Below are positions 1 through 11,510 of a stretch of 64,000 bases of DNA, piece after piece. Every line of letters begins with the position of its first letter. Positions within the stretch are counted from its first letter, which is position 1. The position numbers and the translations under genes were made by a program. The notes beneath the pieces are model-generated. The model had not been told where the DNA came from. It saw only the letters and a program-made list of their open reading frames with translations, and searched no databases. Origin of the DNA: Phragmites australis (taxonomy: Eukaryota > Streptophyta > Magnoliopsida > Poales > Poaceae); contig NC_084929.1 of the NCBI RefSeq assembly GCF_958298935.1, forward strand, positions 33,235,501 to 33,299,500, in the 5' to 3' direction.

Positions 1-811
1 GATCCGGTGAGAACAGTATTAGTAACATCGGATCATAAGATGAGTACACTCTCATAAACTAGCTATTGAAACCCCACTCAAACCTTTGTGAACACCGAAA
101 ACACCGAGTTATTCTTCATCTCCATCACCGGACTATCCGGTGAGTTATCCTAGGCCATCCGAGCCTTTCTTCCTTGTCTGTGTAAATTACTCCGGTGTAT
201 GCATCCGGTGCACATCACTTCATCACCGAACTATCCGATGGGTTGACTTCAGCCATCCGAGCCTTTGCAACCCTCTCTAGAAATAATGCTCTGGTGTGCA
301 CAACCTTCATCACTGGACCATCCGTTGCGCTGAACTTCATTCTGCCTCTTTGCACTGTTTAATGTCCGGTGTTCATTCCATTCACACCGAACCATCCGAT
401 GGGTTGAAACTTCTCTTCTTTTCTCTGGAAATGCTCCGGTGTAACTCCCACTGATCACCGGACTATACGGTGAGGCATATTCTTCAGCACAATACCTTTT
501 CTGGAAGAATTGCTCTGGTAAGCACTCTATTCAAACACCGGACCTTCTGGTGAGGTCTTCAGGCCTCTCTCCTATTTGAAAAATATATTCCAGTGAGTTC
601 AACACCCAGAGCACTGGACCATCTAGTGAGGCAAATCTTCCTAGGACTTTTTCAATTTAGTCCAACTTTGTTCCGGCTGCGGTGGCTTCTTCATGTATTG
701 CATCCATAAGACCTACTAACATATATTTTTGATAAACACCATTGACTATATTGTTATTAATCACCAAAATCATAATCATAGCCTAATGGGATCATTTTTG
801 CTACAACAGAC
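1..811. repeat. Sirevirus-like copia 3' non-coding region with palindrome cluster
   Basis: The first 620 bases carry a series of imperfect palindromes built on CACCGGACTATCCGGTG, at about 126, 223, 308, 382, 454, 533 and 610. Half-sites of the type CTCCGGTG lie between them, for example at 191, 365 and 435. The spacing is roughly 75-95 bp. Clusters of such palindromes upstream of the polypurine tract are known from Sirevirus-type Ty1/copia elements of grasses. The following stretch (about 700-811), with TTAATCACCAAAATCATAAT, also resembles the end of such an internal region. No coding sequence of this element lies in the window and its strand was not established. The assignment rests on motif resemblance only. 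Confidence 0.55.
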
Positions 812-1390
812 AACTCCACCTAGGCAGGCCCATTCCACATCCCATCCCTAATCCCCCTTCTCCCCCGTCTCATCCCTTCCCCACCGGCAGTGCCTCGAGC
901 AAGCCCCACTAGTGACCACCCATGCGGGCTCCTGCAGGGGCGACACGGGCGGGCGAGCATGGGGAGGACTACAACACGAGCATAGGGGCAAAGGCAGACG
1001 AGCGCAGGGCCAAGGGCGATGCGAGCATAGCAGCCGACGAAATCCCTCTCTGATACTTCTCTCCCCCTTAGATCCGGCAAGCCAAGGCGGATCCGGAAAG
1101 CCTCCCTCAAAACGATCCATATGACCACAAATCTGGAAGAAGGAAAGAGTTTGAGATGGCAACAGACCTGGCAGGCGGTGATGTGAAGGGAGGATTCTGT
1201 GCTGGTGGTTGCTCTATAGCGAGGATGAGCCCCTCGCTAGATATGGTGACGCAGGGATGAGGAGCCCTAAAAAATAGCAACTTCGGTAGCGAGCCGGTTG
1301 GTGGATGTTTTTGGTCCTTGTTTGCCAAAAAATAGGATAGCAAGTCGAGTAGAAACTCGGATGGAGTTACTCTTACAGTGTGTCAGCTAA
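812..1390. other. Unassigned GC-rich intergenic stretch
   Basis: GC-rich from about 820 to 1130, then mixed composition. Overlapping open frames exist on both strands, but none shows a recognisable domain, and they are explained by the composition. It lies between two truncated copia remnants and may be a fragment of either or of another element. Confidence 0.4.
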
Positions 1391-2064
1391 GGACATCAAT
1401 CTTACTCTTTAAAAGATATATCCAAGTAAATTTGCTGAAATCATTAATGAAACTAACATAATATTTATATCTTCCAATTGACTTAGGAGCTGCCCCCATA
1501 CATCAGAAAATATAAGTTGTAAAGAAGAGGGTGAAAATCTATCTGAATCGGAATAAGGCAAAATTCATGACTTTTGGCCTGCTGACATGGATCATAGACC
1601 AAAACATTATTGGCCATACAAAGACATGGAAGATTATTTGACCTAACAACTTGATGAATGACTTGAAACGACGGATGCCCTAGGCGACTATGCCGTCTTT
1701 ATTGAATGGGCTTGACAGCAGACAAGGAGCTTCTAGTTGGGCAGGCATTAGATGGCTTGACGGGATAGAGTCCTCCTTCACATGGGCCGCGAAGTAGAGT
1801 TTTCCTCGCTCTCTAATCCTTAATACAAAAATAGTTCGGATGAAATTCAAGGAATGCATTATTGTCGGAAGCTAAACGATGAACTAAAAGGTGGTTCTTG
1901 TAGCTTTAGGAACATGGAGAATATTGTTTAGATTCAAATCACGATCTAGAGCTAATACCTCAACCATTTGCCATTTGAACATGATCCTTACCATGGTACT
2001 TCTCACGAACAATTAGCCTATCAAGATCACTAGTGATGTAATCAGTGGCTCCAGTATTGGTGTA

Positions 2065-2824
2065 TCAATTGGTGTCGACACCATAGGACGAGGATGATAT
2101 GCAATTTGCCGCCTTAGGATCTTCTGCCTGGTATAAATGATCAAATTTGTACCAGCACTTGAGTGCATCGTGGCCATCCTTGTTGCAAACTTGCCCTCTG
2201 TTTCCGTGGTCATTTGGGCGTTCACGGTCACCACGGCCTCGCCTACGGTTGCTACGTCCTCCACGTGAAGCTAGGTTCGTCGAGGACCCAAACTGGCCAA
2301 ACATATTCTGCTACTCAAGCCGCACCTCAAAGGCAAGAAGGTGAGCATACATTTCATCTAGGCCAATTGGTCTGTCCTGGTTGTCATGGAGGTGACGAGG
2401 GGGTTATAGTCAGAGTCGAGCCCACCAAGGACATAAGAGATGACTTCATCATCGTTGAGAGGATGCCCAGCAGCAGACATGGCATCAGCAAGCCCCTTCA
2501 CACGATTGAAGTACGTGGTGACATTAGCTGAGCATGAATTGGTTCTGCTGAACCCATGTAAGATAGGTCGGTTCTGCACCTCAACTTCCTTGTCGATGAT
2601 CGTCCTAGATGGAGGAACGATTAAGCCATCAAAAAGCCCATCAAGTGTTGTCCACGCAAGTATGGAAGCATCTGTGCTTTTCAAATGAGATGGTTATCCC
2701 GGTTCAACTTGACATTGACCAGGTTACTGAAGGATGGTGATGTTGGCGTGGGGAGAAGGCCAGCAGTAGAAGAGGTTATGATGCTGGAGGTGACGAAAGA
2801 GTTGCTGGAGGAGGTCGACATGAG
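2065..2824 (-). pseudogene. Copia gag fragment (UBN2 / Retrotran_gag_2 type) with zinc knuckle
   Basis: Gag is the RNA-binding capsid polyprotein of the retroelement. The minus-strand frame begins near 2822 (MSTSSSNSFV) and reaches VKLNRDNHLI, then breaks close to 2680. It resumes with a UBN2-type segment containing TYFNRVKGLADAM and VLGGLDSDYNPLV, both typical of copia gag. A retroviral-type zinc knuckle follows (CNKDGHDALKCWYKFDH, near 2140-2200). The frame change between the segments and in-frame stops make it non-functional. Confidence 0.75.
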
Positions 2825-2847
2825 ATGTAGATGAGAAAGGAAGAGGA

Positions 2848-2860
2848 GGTTCTGGTACCA
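2848..2860 (-). other. Primer-binding site of copia element
   Basis: On the minus strand, TGGTACCAGAACC follows directly after the LTR end (CA at 2861). It resembles the initiator-tRNA-Met complement TGGTATCAGAGC used by most plant LTR retrotransposons, with a few mismatches. Confidence 0.6.
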
Positions 2861-3006
2861 TGTAATCAAAGATATATTTCACTATGGATTGTACAATCTG
2901 CAGCGAGTCCCCGGGTTCTGTTTATATAGATACGAAAAACTTGCCAGACAAGTTACAGGATACGTGTATATGGGAAATCACAGATTGATATCTACGATCC
3001 TCAACA
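2861..3006 (-). repeat. Short 5' LTR (146 bp) of the copia element
   Basis: On the minus strand the segment starts TGTTGAGGATC and ends TTTGATTACA, that is TG...CA. It has a TATA-like TATATAAAC in the middle and is directly followed by the primer-binding site. At 146 bp it is at the short end for grass copia LTRs. The five bases outside the start are GATCA. The partner LTR was not found, so no target duplication could be verified. Confidence 0.65.
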
Positions 3007-4856
3007 GATCAGGTATGTACCGATTCTATTATATATATACACACCAGATTCAAATCTGTACCATCTATCTTTGACAAAGTTGAACATTCCTCAAGCAGCT
3101 GCAGTGGACAAGTAAATGAAGATCACTTGAGTTCCAGTAAATGGAGCCTAATGTTTTGTGCAGTATAATTTTGTAGGCTGGAACTTCCTCCAAGTAATAC
3201 AGTTTGGTAAGGTTTGCCGAGCAGAAGAGAAGTTGATGAACTTGCCCTGGACCTCTGCATTGCACTGCAAAAAGAAGACTAGATGGTAGATAGCGTCAGT
3301 AACGGAGTGAAGAGATACATACACGGAGGAGTAAATGTATATGTAGAATGATATAGACAGCAGCAACAACTATAGCACAGAAACAGTACAAAGTTTCCAA
3401 AAGAAATTTAACTTGGAGGACAGGAGGAGCCCCTCTCTTCCCAAGACCCAGTTGTGAGTAGTGACACTAACCTTACCAGGGAGGCAAAGACCAACGAGTC
3501 TTGCGAAGACAGATCAGAGCACATGCGGGAGCCGGTCTGTACAGTGAAGTTGCACAGTGCGGGTCACTAGAGGTGCATTGCACTACCTGTCGGCCACGTT
3601 CAGAGGGTGGAGGAGAAGAAGGGGCCGGCGAGCTCGCTCGCTCGCTCGCTCGTGTGAGCGCGAGAGGAGCAAGCAGAGGGGGCCATAATGGCACCATCAT
3701 GCTTGCATGGATCCAAGTACTCGATCAGGTAGCGACGCCTCTCAGGTGATGTGACAAAAGATACCTGACAACCCCCTCCGATATCGGGCATGGGGGTGGA
3801 GAGGGTGGGGTAAAAGTTGACCAGAAAGCAGACGCGCTGAGATGACCGATCATTTCGCGGCCAGGGCCTCAGGCTCCTTGCAAAGGCAAACGCCATGTGC
3901 ACCCAGACATGGCATCATGGGCTTCGATCATCGCCAACAGCGAATCGTTCACCCACTCTGATCTTATCTTCAGAAAACAAATGCCCCACTCTGATCTCTG
4001 ATCTGAAGTAGGACATGCTCGAACTACAAGATCACAGTTTGGTTATCGCAGTAGATGCCACGGGATCGCACAGCTCTTCTGCTGCCTCCACGTCCCATGC
4101 CCTGGATGGCACAAATGGATCGCAGTCATGATCCGAATTCTGAGAATGTTTGTGCATCTTGCTCCACCCGCTGCTGAATCAGAGATTGTTGGGCTCTGAG
4201 TAGTATCAGTACGGCGTGTCATGTGACTTGGACAACAGAGGAGAAGAACCAGGCGAGCTCAGTCAGCTTTTACACGAAAGGCCTGCAGTGGATAGCCACA
4301 CATCAGAACTGGACCACGTAAGATATAAAAGTATTCGATGCAGTGACAGATAAACCAAAGCCCGGGTTAGCAGCAAAGGTAAACCAACAGCACAGATATA
4401 CCAATAACGATGCAGACAGACCGAAAGCGAACAGTCTATATATACATACATGAACTTTTCATATTTGGTCATATGTGAACCCCACTGTATGAAATGCAGA
4501 TTGCTTGAACAAACATTTCAGGCAGAAAAAAGAAGTGACGAAGTCGCAAGGAGAAAGGAAGTTTCACTAGAATAGAATGTGAAACGAGCTGCGTTAGAAA
4601 AGAAAAGCAAGAGTGACAACTCAATAGCTAAAACTGTAGCGAAAACAAGATGCAAACTGTGGACGTAATTATTCATTTGAAAAAAACAATGTTCACCATT
4701 ATTTTTTGTGCGGAAGGAATAGTATGTTTTAAGAATGATGCACAAGGTTAATGCAAACATATTTTAAACGACAAAGCATTTTTACCCCCAAAAGAACAGA
4801 TCACGGCATGACAGCGAAAGAGTTGAAGAGATGCCCAATTTGCACCTAATGCAGAT
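3007..4856. other. Intergenic, no gene recognised
   Basis: No open frame with recognisable protein similarity and no clear transposon termini. A (GCTC)n microsatellite lies at about 3632-3653. The remainder is unremarkable mixed-composition DNA. Confidence 0.4.
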
Positions 4857-5037
4857 TCAGTGACGGAGCCAGGACTGGCTGGAAGGGTTGCTGATCTCCT
4901 TCTTCCTCCTCCAACGCCCCCTCCTTCTTCTTCCTCATCTCTCTCATTTTCTGCTACTGTTTGCTACTATTTCTCATGGTGCAGCAGCACATAGGGGGCT
5001 TGAGCCCCCTCAGCCCCCCGATGGATTCGCCACTAAA
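4857..5037. mobile_element. Possible small MITE-like DNA element
   Basis: About 180 bp bounded by an imperfect terminal inverted repeat, TCAGTGACGGAGCC on the left against GGATTCGCCACTAA on the right. The inside is CT-rich with a CCCCCTCAGCCCCCC motif. Segments with a GGCGGAGCC...GGATCCGCCAC design are common dispersed repeats in grass genomes. No target duplication could be confirmed. Confidence 0.3.
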
Positions 5038-6584
5038 TACAGTGGAAGTAAACCTGTACCGAAACGAAAAAACTGATAATCATCAGGAGGGATCAATATC
5101 TTGCTTTCAATACATCTATAGAGCATAGATCACTGTATGATGGTGAAGTTAGAAGCACCGAGATTACAGTTTTATGGAATTGAAAGGCACCTCAGTACCT
5201 CTGAACAACAATGCGCTGCTCTAGCTCGTCCTACCTCATTTTGTATTTCTTTCTTCTTCACAAAACCAAGAATGTCAACGGTGCACCACAATCCATTCCC
5301 ACATAACAAGCGTGTCATGTTCACTTCCATCCTAGAATGGCACATGGCATCTAGCTCCGCAGCCAATGCAGTCAATGCTGGAACACTATGGAATGCATCC
5401 TGTGATTACCATGCTAGCAACAATGGGGGATGCCATCCTCACCTCCCTGGCCTTGCAGGACGCGCCCACCATAGCCGTCTGCGTTTTTTTAGATAGTTGT
5501 CTACGTGATTAGTACATTATTATGTGATACGGTGATCACCTTTGCACCATCTCGTCCAGGAGGTGCCTCAGCCAGACAGCCAGTACCTCCCTGATGCTCT
5601 GGCCTCGTCCAACCTGCATGCCTGCACAGCACGGAAACTAATGACGTGTGGTCACTAGTTTTACAACCCGGATCGATCACTAAACTGGTCAAGCCTCCGG
5701 TTCCCGGTTCTCATGTTCAACCCGCGGTTCATCTAAAAAATCGATTGTTTTACAAATGCTTACTGGCCAGTTCACAAGTTTAGCCGTCTGCTAATCTCGT
5801 ACACAAGAGAGACAAAAACGCATGGAATCTGAAACATATACCAGTTCCCTGGCCTTGCAGAACGCGTAGACCATAGTTGTTGTAGTCCCCTCTGCACCAT
5901 CTCGTCGTTGTCGTCGACAACCACGAACTCTGTCACCATACGTACTGCAGAGAGCGGGCATGCAGCATTTTCCTATTATTTTTTGAACTACACGACAGCG
6001 TTTGGACGAGGCGCAGACAGGTAGAACCAAAGCGAGTAGCCTCTCTAGCCTCTTGTTACGATCCTCGATCAACAAATTGCATGACCGAGAACGGTGACTA
6101 AAAAGGGTGAATAAGTGTCTTATAAATTTCTTATGAAATAGATGATCTACTCCTTGTTCATCTAACGCATCTCAACAACGCACCACCGGAAGCATAAACG
6201 CTAGAGAGAAAGATTCAGTGCACCATGACTCCATGGATGAAATACGAACAATTGGTTATATTTAAAACCATTCCATATATCTTTATGCACAAAAGTCGTA
6301 ACTTTAAAAAGAAACAAGACCAAAGAAGATCACTGGACAATGGAAAATCTCCACGTTGATGATATGAATTCAAGACCCATCACATATGCACATGTATATG
6401 AATTTTATGCCTCTAGCAATAAGAAGAATACCTTGTCAAGGTAGAAAAATTTCAGCTCAAGACCAAAAACAAAAATCACCATCGAAAAAGTAAAACTGGC
6501 AATAAAAACAACCGAACCAATAGATAGAGAATAGAAGAAGATGAACAAGAACACTTGTGGGAAAATAAATTTCATTAAGCTCAG
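5038..6584. other. Intergenic with two related short segments
   Basis: No convincing gene. Two stretches resemble each other: GGCCTTGCAGGACGCG at about 5452, with GCACCATCTCGTCCAGG at about 5543; and GGCCTTGCAGAACGCG at about 5851, with GCACCATCTCGTCGTTG at about 5892. This suggests an old local duplication or a decayed gene fragment. From 6100 onward it is AT-rich. Confidence 0.35.
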
Positions 6585-6780
6585 AGATCAGCCCTATTTT
6601 AAGCAGAACACAAAATATAACATCATAAGATCCAAGAGAAAAACTTTCATATCACATTGGAAGGTATTACCTTGTATCCACCATTGGCAAGCAAGGAGCT
6701 CCCATTGACACAACCTCACACCTTCATTTGCTATCTTAACTCTGATTGACGGCACCACCTTCACCACTCCAGATAACCTT

Positions 6781-7159
6781 TTAACTAACCAGTTCTTCAC
6801 TGAAAAAGCAGTGAGAATTCCCTGAATCCACTAGCATAGATACATCCAATTTCTGAATTTGTTCTTGTAAATGCATTGTTCTGGATGAATTAGTTCCACT
6901 AATGGCAGCCCTTGAGATCGTCATCAGAATTTCAGTGGACAATGCCTCTCCGCAGTCCGAGTCTTCCATAGAAATCCACCGAATCCCTTTGAGTTAGACA
7001 CTCCAGTAATTCCTCCACCACATGAATCTGCACAGTTGGAGCGCATTTTTGATCCGGTGACCACTTCTCCTGACACTGATAGCATAAACCGTGGGCACGA
7101 TAATAGGCATGAAGTGTTGACAAGCAATCCTCCGTGCCATCCACTTGTGCCATGTCCAT
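6781..7159 (-). pseudogene. Gypsy gag zinc knuckle and retropepsin fragment
   Basis: Two overlapping minus-strand frames. The upstream one carries YRAHGLCYQCQEKW, a CX2C-type knuckle in the style CFKCGEKW of plant gypsy gag. The downstream one carries the aspartic-protease active site in the form MLVDSGNSHCFFS (family norm DSGSSHTF). The continuation after SEELVS, in another frame to about 6594, resembles the protease C-terminal half (KIANEGVRLCQ, then GNTFQCDMKVF). The parts are frameshifted relative to each other. Confidence 0.65.
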
Positions 7160-7944
7160 TCCTCGCTCTTACCTTCAGACCGCTCCGAACCAAAAACCCG
7201 CCATTGTCACCAAGCGGTAAAGGCAGTGGCATCGCCGCGCGTGACAAGCTCCGGGCGCCAAAGGTTCCCTCCATTCGTCACTCATGACGTCGACCTACTT
7301 CCACCACCTCTTCCTGCAAATTGGCTAGAGAAACAACAATCTCAAGGTCCTTTGGACGATGTAATTCCACGCGCTACCCTTACATAATCCTTTAATCCGT
7401 TAAGGAATTAGGTGACAAAAAACATAGGTTCCCAAGAATCATGTAGTTCTAGCAGACTATGCAGCAAATTGCCAAAACATTCTGCGTAATTCACCATCGA
7501 ATTAGTCTAGCGAACACACATGATCTGCCTTAGCACAAGTTAGAACTCATCCCAACCAAATCTCTCAGCTACCACCCCAGTGAATTGTTCCCAAGTTGGA
7601 TTGTGCTCCATAATTCTTGTGGACTACACCATAAAGCAGCAACCCCCACAAAATGCATTGTGACCAAATCGACCCACAAATCCATGAAAATCTGGAACAC
7701 CTTAAAGTAAGACTCGCGTTTCCCCTTTCAGGTCTTTGCCCCCCCCCCCCCCCCTCAAAAGTCGAAAAAACCAATTTAGGCAAAACTAACTGATAGCCAC
7801 CCTGTGATCACATCGATGAGTCGAATGAAGAACAACCATTCATGAGCTCTGAAAAACTAAACGTACCCTTGACCATAGGTGAATTCGCGTACAAATTGTT
7901 CTCAAATTCTCTCTCCTGGTTGGATGAGTCATAGTCGTAGCCTC

Positions 7945-8363
7945 TCAGTCCGATCTATTGCATCTCTGGTGTGTGCCACAGATATACAAATGCCTCGAGT
8001 CCAGTGGAGTCGGTAGCAACGAAGGGCGCTCGTCGATCGGATAGCTCCCTTTGTCCGTCGCACCAATCTGCTGAACCTGAGTCTTCAGATCTTGCACCTC
8101 CACGTGTAGTTCTCCCACCATCACCTCCATATCCGTCTTTTGACCAATGAGTGTCTTCACCTCTAGTCTCATCTCTTCCATTGTCTTGAGGATTGTTGTA
8201 GTCGAGACCGACCACCCTTCCACCGTCTTAAAGAGCTCCGACAACGACTCCAGCACCTTCATGATCTCCACAACCTTCTGCTCCACCTCGATCGCCTTTT
8301 TTTTTAATCTCGCGTCAGGTATTGCGGTCGCGTGAGGTAGTCTGGTATGTCCACTAGGATCGT
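7945..8363 (-). pseudogene. Gypsy gag N-terminal fragment
   Basis: A minus-strand open frame of about 140 residues starts within the primer-binding-site region. Its middle is a charged, heptad-like segment (KKKAIEVEQKVVEIMKVLES, then MRLEVKTLIGQ and MVGELHVEVQDL) that would form a coiled coil. Plant gypsy gag proteins commonly begin this way. It is out of frame with the downstream zinc knuckle and is not functional. Confidence 0.6.
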
Positions 8364-8381
8364 GAAGCTTTGATACCACTT

Positions 8382-9370
8382 GCTATGATCCGCAATTAAT
8401 AAACACACATAACACAATCACGAGTTCATTTTACTAAATTCGGGTAGAGATTTAGAGGTAGCACAATAGAGGTTCTGAGGAAGAAGAGAGAAATAGGAAG
8501 GAGGAGTTTAGAGTCAAGAAATGGCTGGCCTGACGTTTCTATGTGTTTCTCAGTGAAACGGGTTGATGTCCTTCGAACATCACATTGGAGTTGAACCAAG
8601 ATTACGTGCAAATGCCACTAGGTCGATGTGTTCCATATAGTCACTCGTGTCACCACCCACCCGCCCATGCCACCCAGTCGCGCCTCTGGCCGTGTGCTCA
8701 AAGTGGCTGACTGACTCCTCCCTCTGATTGCTGTTGTTGTAGCTCAGGTTGTTGTAAAGTTGTACTGTGTTTTGAACCAAAATGCTTGAACAAACTATGG
8801 TTAGTAGCTAAACAAAATAATTTAAGTCAGAATTGCAAACTGGATTGTGTTATGAACCAAAATAATATATTGTGTAGATGTGGTTAGTAGTACGATTGAA
8901 TTGCTAATATCGTTATTGTAAATATAAATAAAGAACAAACCAGCAACAAGGGCAAAATGGTTGATTGCACAACTATCCTATATTTCAATAAATCAAATAC
9001 ATACAATTAGCCAAATAGTTTTCAAATATGATTCAAATTCAGGAGAGAAATGTTTCTAATAGAATACAAAATCGAAACATTTCTAGCAGAATCTAAAACC
9101 AAATCAAACGGGCCCTAATGATCACACACCTATTCCATCTTTGATTTTAAGGCCCAAGCAGAATAAAAGCATCACGACCCAGTCTTTGTTGTTCACGAGC
9201 CCATATATCTATAGCATTGGGCTAGCAAAAATGGATCGCACAGTTCAAGGCAAGCCCAATTTAAATCTGATTAATAATCGCGATCCAATTAAGGTCCCGG
9301 TTTTGCAGCCCAGTCAGAACAAAGGCGGTACGAGCCAAGTTTTGCTACGGGAAATCCCATAGCTGTTGGG
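8382..9370. other. Probable gypsy 5' LTR remnant and flanking intergenic DNA
   Basis: The LTR of the minus-strand gypsy remnant must start at 8381 and extend rightwards. I could not find its outer end. The rest to 9370 is AT-rich and holds no recognisable gene. Confidence 0.35.
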
Positions 9371-9857
9371 ACCTTTTTTATTTATATATTTTAATTTAAA
9401 AATTGCAAAATTATGCGGCAATTTGGAAATTAAAAAAATATATATAGACCTAAGAACTTCTCGCCAATCCAACGGGTGAGATTTTTAAAATTTATAAAAA
9501 TACAGTGCTCCATAAAAAAAATGATGTAGATGATGCTATAATCCAGTGCTCCATAAATTCTAAACTCAAATAGTATTTATACAATAAAATTTGTCTTTTT
9601 ATTTCTCATCTTACAAGTCATATTTTTATCTAAAAATTTGTTAAGTGCTAGATGATAACATCCTTTATACCATAATTTTTTCAAAAAATTTCATAACTAT
9701 TCGACAGTGTTTTAAAGGTTAAGAGCATTAGAACATGATATTTTTTAACCTCCCTTCCGTCGTATGGACGGAAAGTTGAACCGCTAATTTTTGCAAATTT
9801 CAAGGATTGCCGCATAATTTTAAAAAATTTAAATTAACAAATATAAAAAAATCTAGG
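9371..9857. mobile_element. MITE with long terminal inverted repeats
   Basis: About 487 bp. The left arm (about 9371-9423) and the right arm (about 9806-9857) are inverted copies over roughly 50 bp. They share ACCT at the outer ends, an AT-rich section, and the core AAAATTATGCGGCAA on the left against TTGCCGCATAATTTT on the right. The inside is AT-rich without coding potential. This is the layout of a non-autonomous inverted-repeat transposon. The superfamily is not assignable because no clear target duplication was seen. Confidence 0.6.
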
Positions 9858-10469
9858 TGCTGATACTGAAATTGGATATCGGTGACCTTTGAGGCCCATA
9901 CAGAACAAAGGCCATGCGGCCTAGAATTTGACTCAGCGTGGGCCCATAGGTAGGGGCAAATAAGTGGTCCGTCGCGTCGAGCAATCTATGGGCTTGAATA
10001 TTTCTTGCCGGTGTTGATTGATGTGCCCATAACTGATTGACGAGTTTTCAGGCCTGTCGCACAATGACGCAAGCGAGCAGCAGTTTCAAAGAAAATTTGC
10101 TAGAAAATTCGCAGGAGGCACTTCATTTTCAGCAGTAATCAGAAAAATATCTCGCACCTCAGCAGACGCGGGCGCTGTAGTGCTTTGGATATATGCAAAT
10201 AGAATCGGTTCCTTTCGGACGCGGCAACGCGGCGTGCATCGGTGCGTGTTGCATGCGTCGTGGGGAAAAGCGTGTGTTCCCGGCGCCGCGTCCGGCGTCC
10301 ACGGCGGGATGGCGCCAACGGGATCCACACCTCTCGCCGCCGTCTCTTTCGCGACGCGTGTGGAGTTCCTCCAACGGGCGGTCTTTGTCAGCAAATTTCG
10401 TCGCGATTCAGACACGAGTCACACGACAGATAATCGCCGAGTAATTAATCGCATCCATTTTGTGGTATA

Positions 10470-10480
10470 CTATATAAGTA
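10470..10480 (+). promoter_or_regulatory. TATA box of first S40-like gene
   Basis: CTATATAAGTA lies 52 bases upstream of the ATG at 10533. A start of transcription about 30 bases downstream would give a leader of roughly 30 nt, which fits the compact layout. Confidence 0.65.
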
Positions 10481-10532
10481 CGGCCCCAGAATCACTCGGT
10501 GCTCTTAGCCTCTTGCCATTCGCCACCTTGCT

Positions 10533-10949
10533 ATGGCAATGGAAGAGCTCGACGAGTTCGAGGTGCTCTGGCCGGACGCCTACGCCCACGCCCACGCCCA
10601 CGCCGCGCACGAGCCGCCGGCGAGCAGCGCGAGCCCACCTGTGCCGGTGCACCCACCTGAGTCTTTGTCCATGTCGCGCCCCAAGCAGCGCTGCTCCGCA
10701 CGCTCTCGGCCCGTGGACGTCCCCAGCGCCGCACGCTTACACCGCTGCAACTGGAAAGATGACGACGACGACGAGAAGGACGGCGTCAAGGATATCGTTC
10801 CGCCGCACTTGCTGGTGTCCGGCATGCGGCGGTCGGAGGTGGATTCGGCTTGGACGCTGCGGACGTCGCGGCCGCCGTGTAAGCGGGCGCGCGAACTGCG
10901 CCACCTACGCAACTCCGTCCTGCGGATGACCGGCTTTATTGAAGGATGA
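10533..10949 (+). CDS. S40-like senescence regulator (DUF584), divergent copy
   Basis: A single-exon gene of 138 residues. S40 proteins are small plant-specific, mostly nuclear proteins linked to leaf senescence and to stress or hormone responses. Two family marks are visible. The N-terminus has the acidic F-E-VLWP motif (ELDEFEVLWPD, residues 5-15). The C-terminus has IVPPHLLV (near residue 90) and LRNSVLRMTGFIE at the end. The family core, normally GRTLKGRDL, reads PPCKRARELR here, so this copy has diverged in the most conserved part. An Ala-His run (AHAHAHAAH) and an Asp run (DDDDDE) are low-complexity insertions. A second in-frame ATG follows two codons later. It lies 561 bp upstream of a same-strand paralogue, and an antisense or alternative-frame reading is less likely. 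Confidence 0.8.
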   Translation: MAMEELDEFEVLWPDAYAHAHAHAAHEPPASSASPPVPVHPPESLSMSRPKQRCSARSRPVDVPSAARLHRCNWKDDDDDEKDGVKDIVPPHLLVSGMRRSEVDSAWTLRTSRPPCKRARELRHLRNSVLRMTGFIEG

Positions 10950-11454
10950 CGTCGATGCGCTCGGCTCTGCTGCGTGCTTCCCCCGTGCTGTACATGCTGG
11001 TGTGCGCTCGCGTATAGAGGGCACAGCTGCAGCCTGCATGCATGGTGTACTTCGATTTGTAAACGAGGTCAAAATGGAAATTATTGCAAGGGGATTATCG
11101 ATTTGGAAAAGATGGATTTGAACCAGACTCTTTTACCTTTCTCTTGACGGCTCCGGCACATAAGTTTCTCAAAACTTTGTACGTTGTTCCTCAATAGTCA
11201 ATACCAGAAGAGGATAGCACTAAACATGCGGTGAAAATACCTATCTTGCCGTGTGATAATTCTATCGAGATGAGTTTATACTTGCTGCCAATCAGAGCTC
11301 AGTGATCTCCCGTTTTTGTATTACTATCATATTTGTGGCTGCCACGTGGCAGCTGACGAGAGGGTGTACCGCACTCCAATCAACCCATGCAAGGAAGCTT
11401 GATTGCTCGCCAAGACACGCCAAACGCCACCTTCTCCTTCCAAAGCACACCGCA

Positions 11455-11463
11455 CTATATATG
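11455..11463 (+). promoter_or_regulatory. TATA box of second S40-like gene
   Basis: CTATATATG lies 48 bases upstream of the ATG at 11511. It is downstream of the earlier in-frame ATG at 11403, so it argues that translation starts at 11511. Confidence 0.6.
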
Positions 11464-11510
11464 TCTCGAGCGATGGGCGCCGAGCTCTCCCCGCCCCGGA
11501 CGGCGAGGCC

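Larger units (their letters stand above)
1391..3006 (-). mobile_element. Ty1/copia element remnant: LTR, PBS, gag, protease, integrase start
   Basis: Read on the minus strand, the order is an LTR (3006-2861), a primer-binding site, gag, a degenerate protease and GAG-pre-integrase segment (about 2060-1700), and the start of the integrase core (about 1500-1400). The integrase part translates to a stretch like SDVWGAAPKSIGRYKYYVSF. That matches the conserved start of the copia integrase core, where the family normally has SDVWGPAP. In the protease region the expected DTGAT active-site motif reads NTGAT. Stop codons and frameshifts break the pol frame. The element is cut off at about 1390 before reverse transcriptase, and no second LTR was found. 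Confidence 0.75.
6585..8381 (-). mobile_element. Ty3/gypsy remnant: PBS, gag, zinc knuckle, protease
   Basis: Read on the minus strand, a primer-binding site (TGGTATCAAAGC, 8379-8368) lies two bases beyond an LTR end at 8381. Then come a coiled-coil-rich gag N-terminus (about 8363-7945), a zinc knuckle with CYQCQEKWSPDQKC (about 7110), and a retropepsin segment with LVDSGNSHCFFS (about 6810). The sequence is cut off at about 6585, just before the conserved end of the protease region. Several frame changes and a C14 tract at about 7741 break the coding sequence. Reverse transcriptase, integrase and the second LTR are absent. Confidence 0.75.

Noticed and set aside
1..620. Regularly spaced palindromes suggesting a CRISPR-like array
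   Set aside because: Units are imperfect, spacing is uneven, and the context is a plant retroelement; the Sirevirus motif explains them.
5791..6075. 94-residue minus-strand open frame
   Set aside because: No recognisable domain or splice-consistent extension; probably chance.
10180..10929. 249-residue plus-strand open frame overlapping the first S40 gene
   Set aside because: It lies in another frame of the GC-rich S40 gene, begins upstream of its TATA box and has no recognisable domain.
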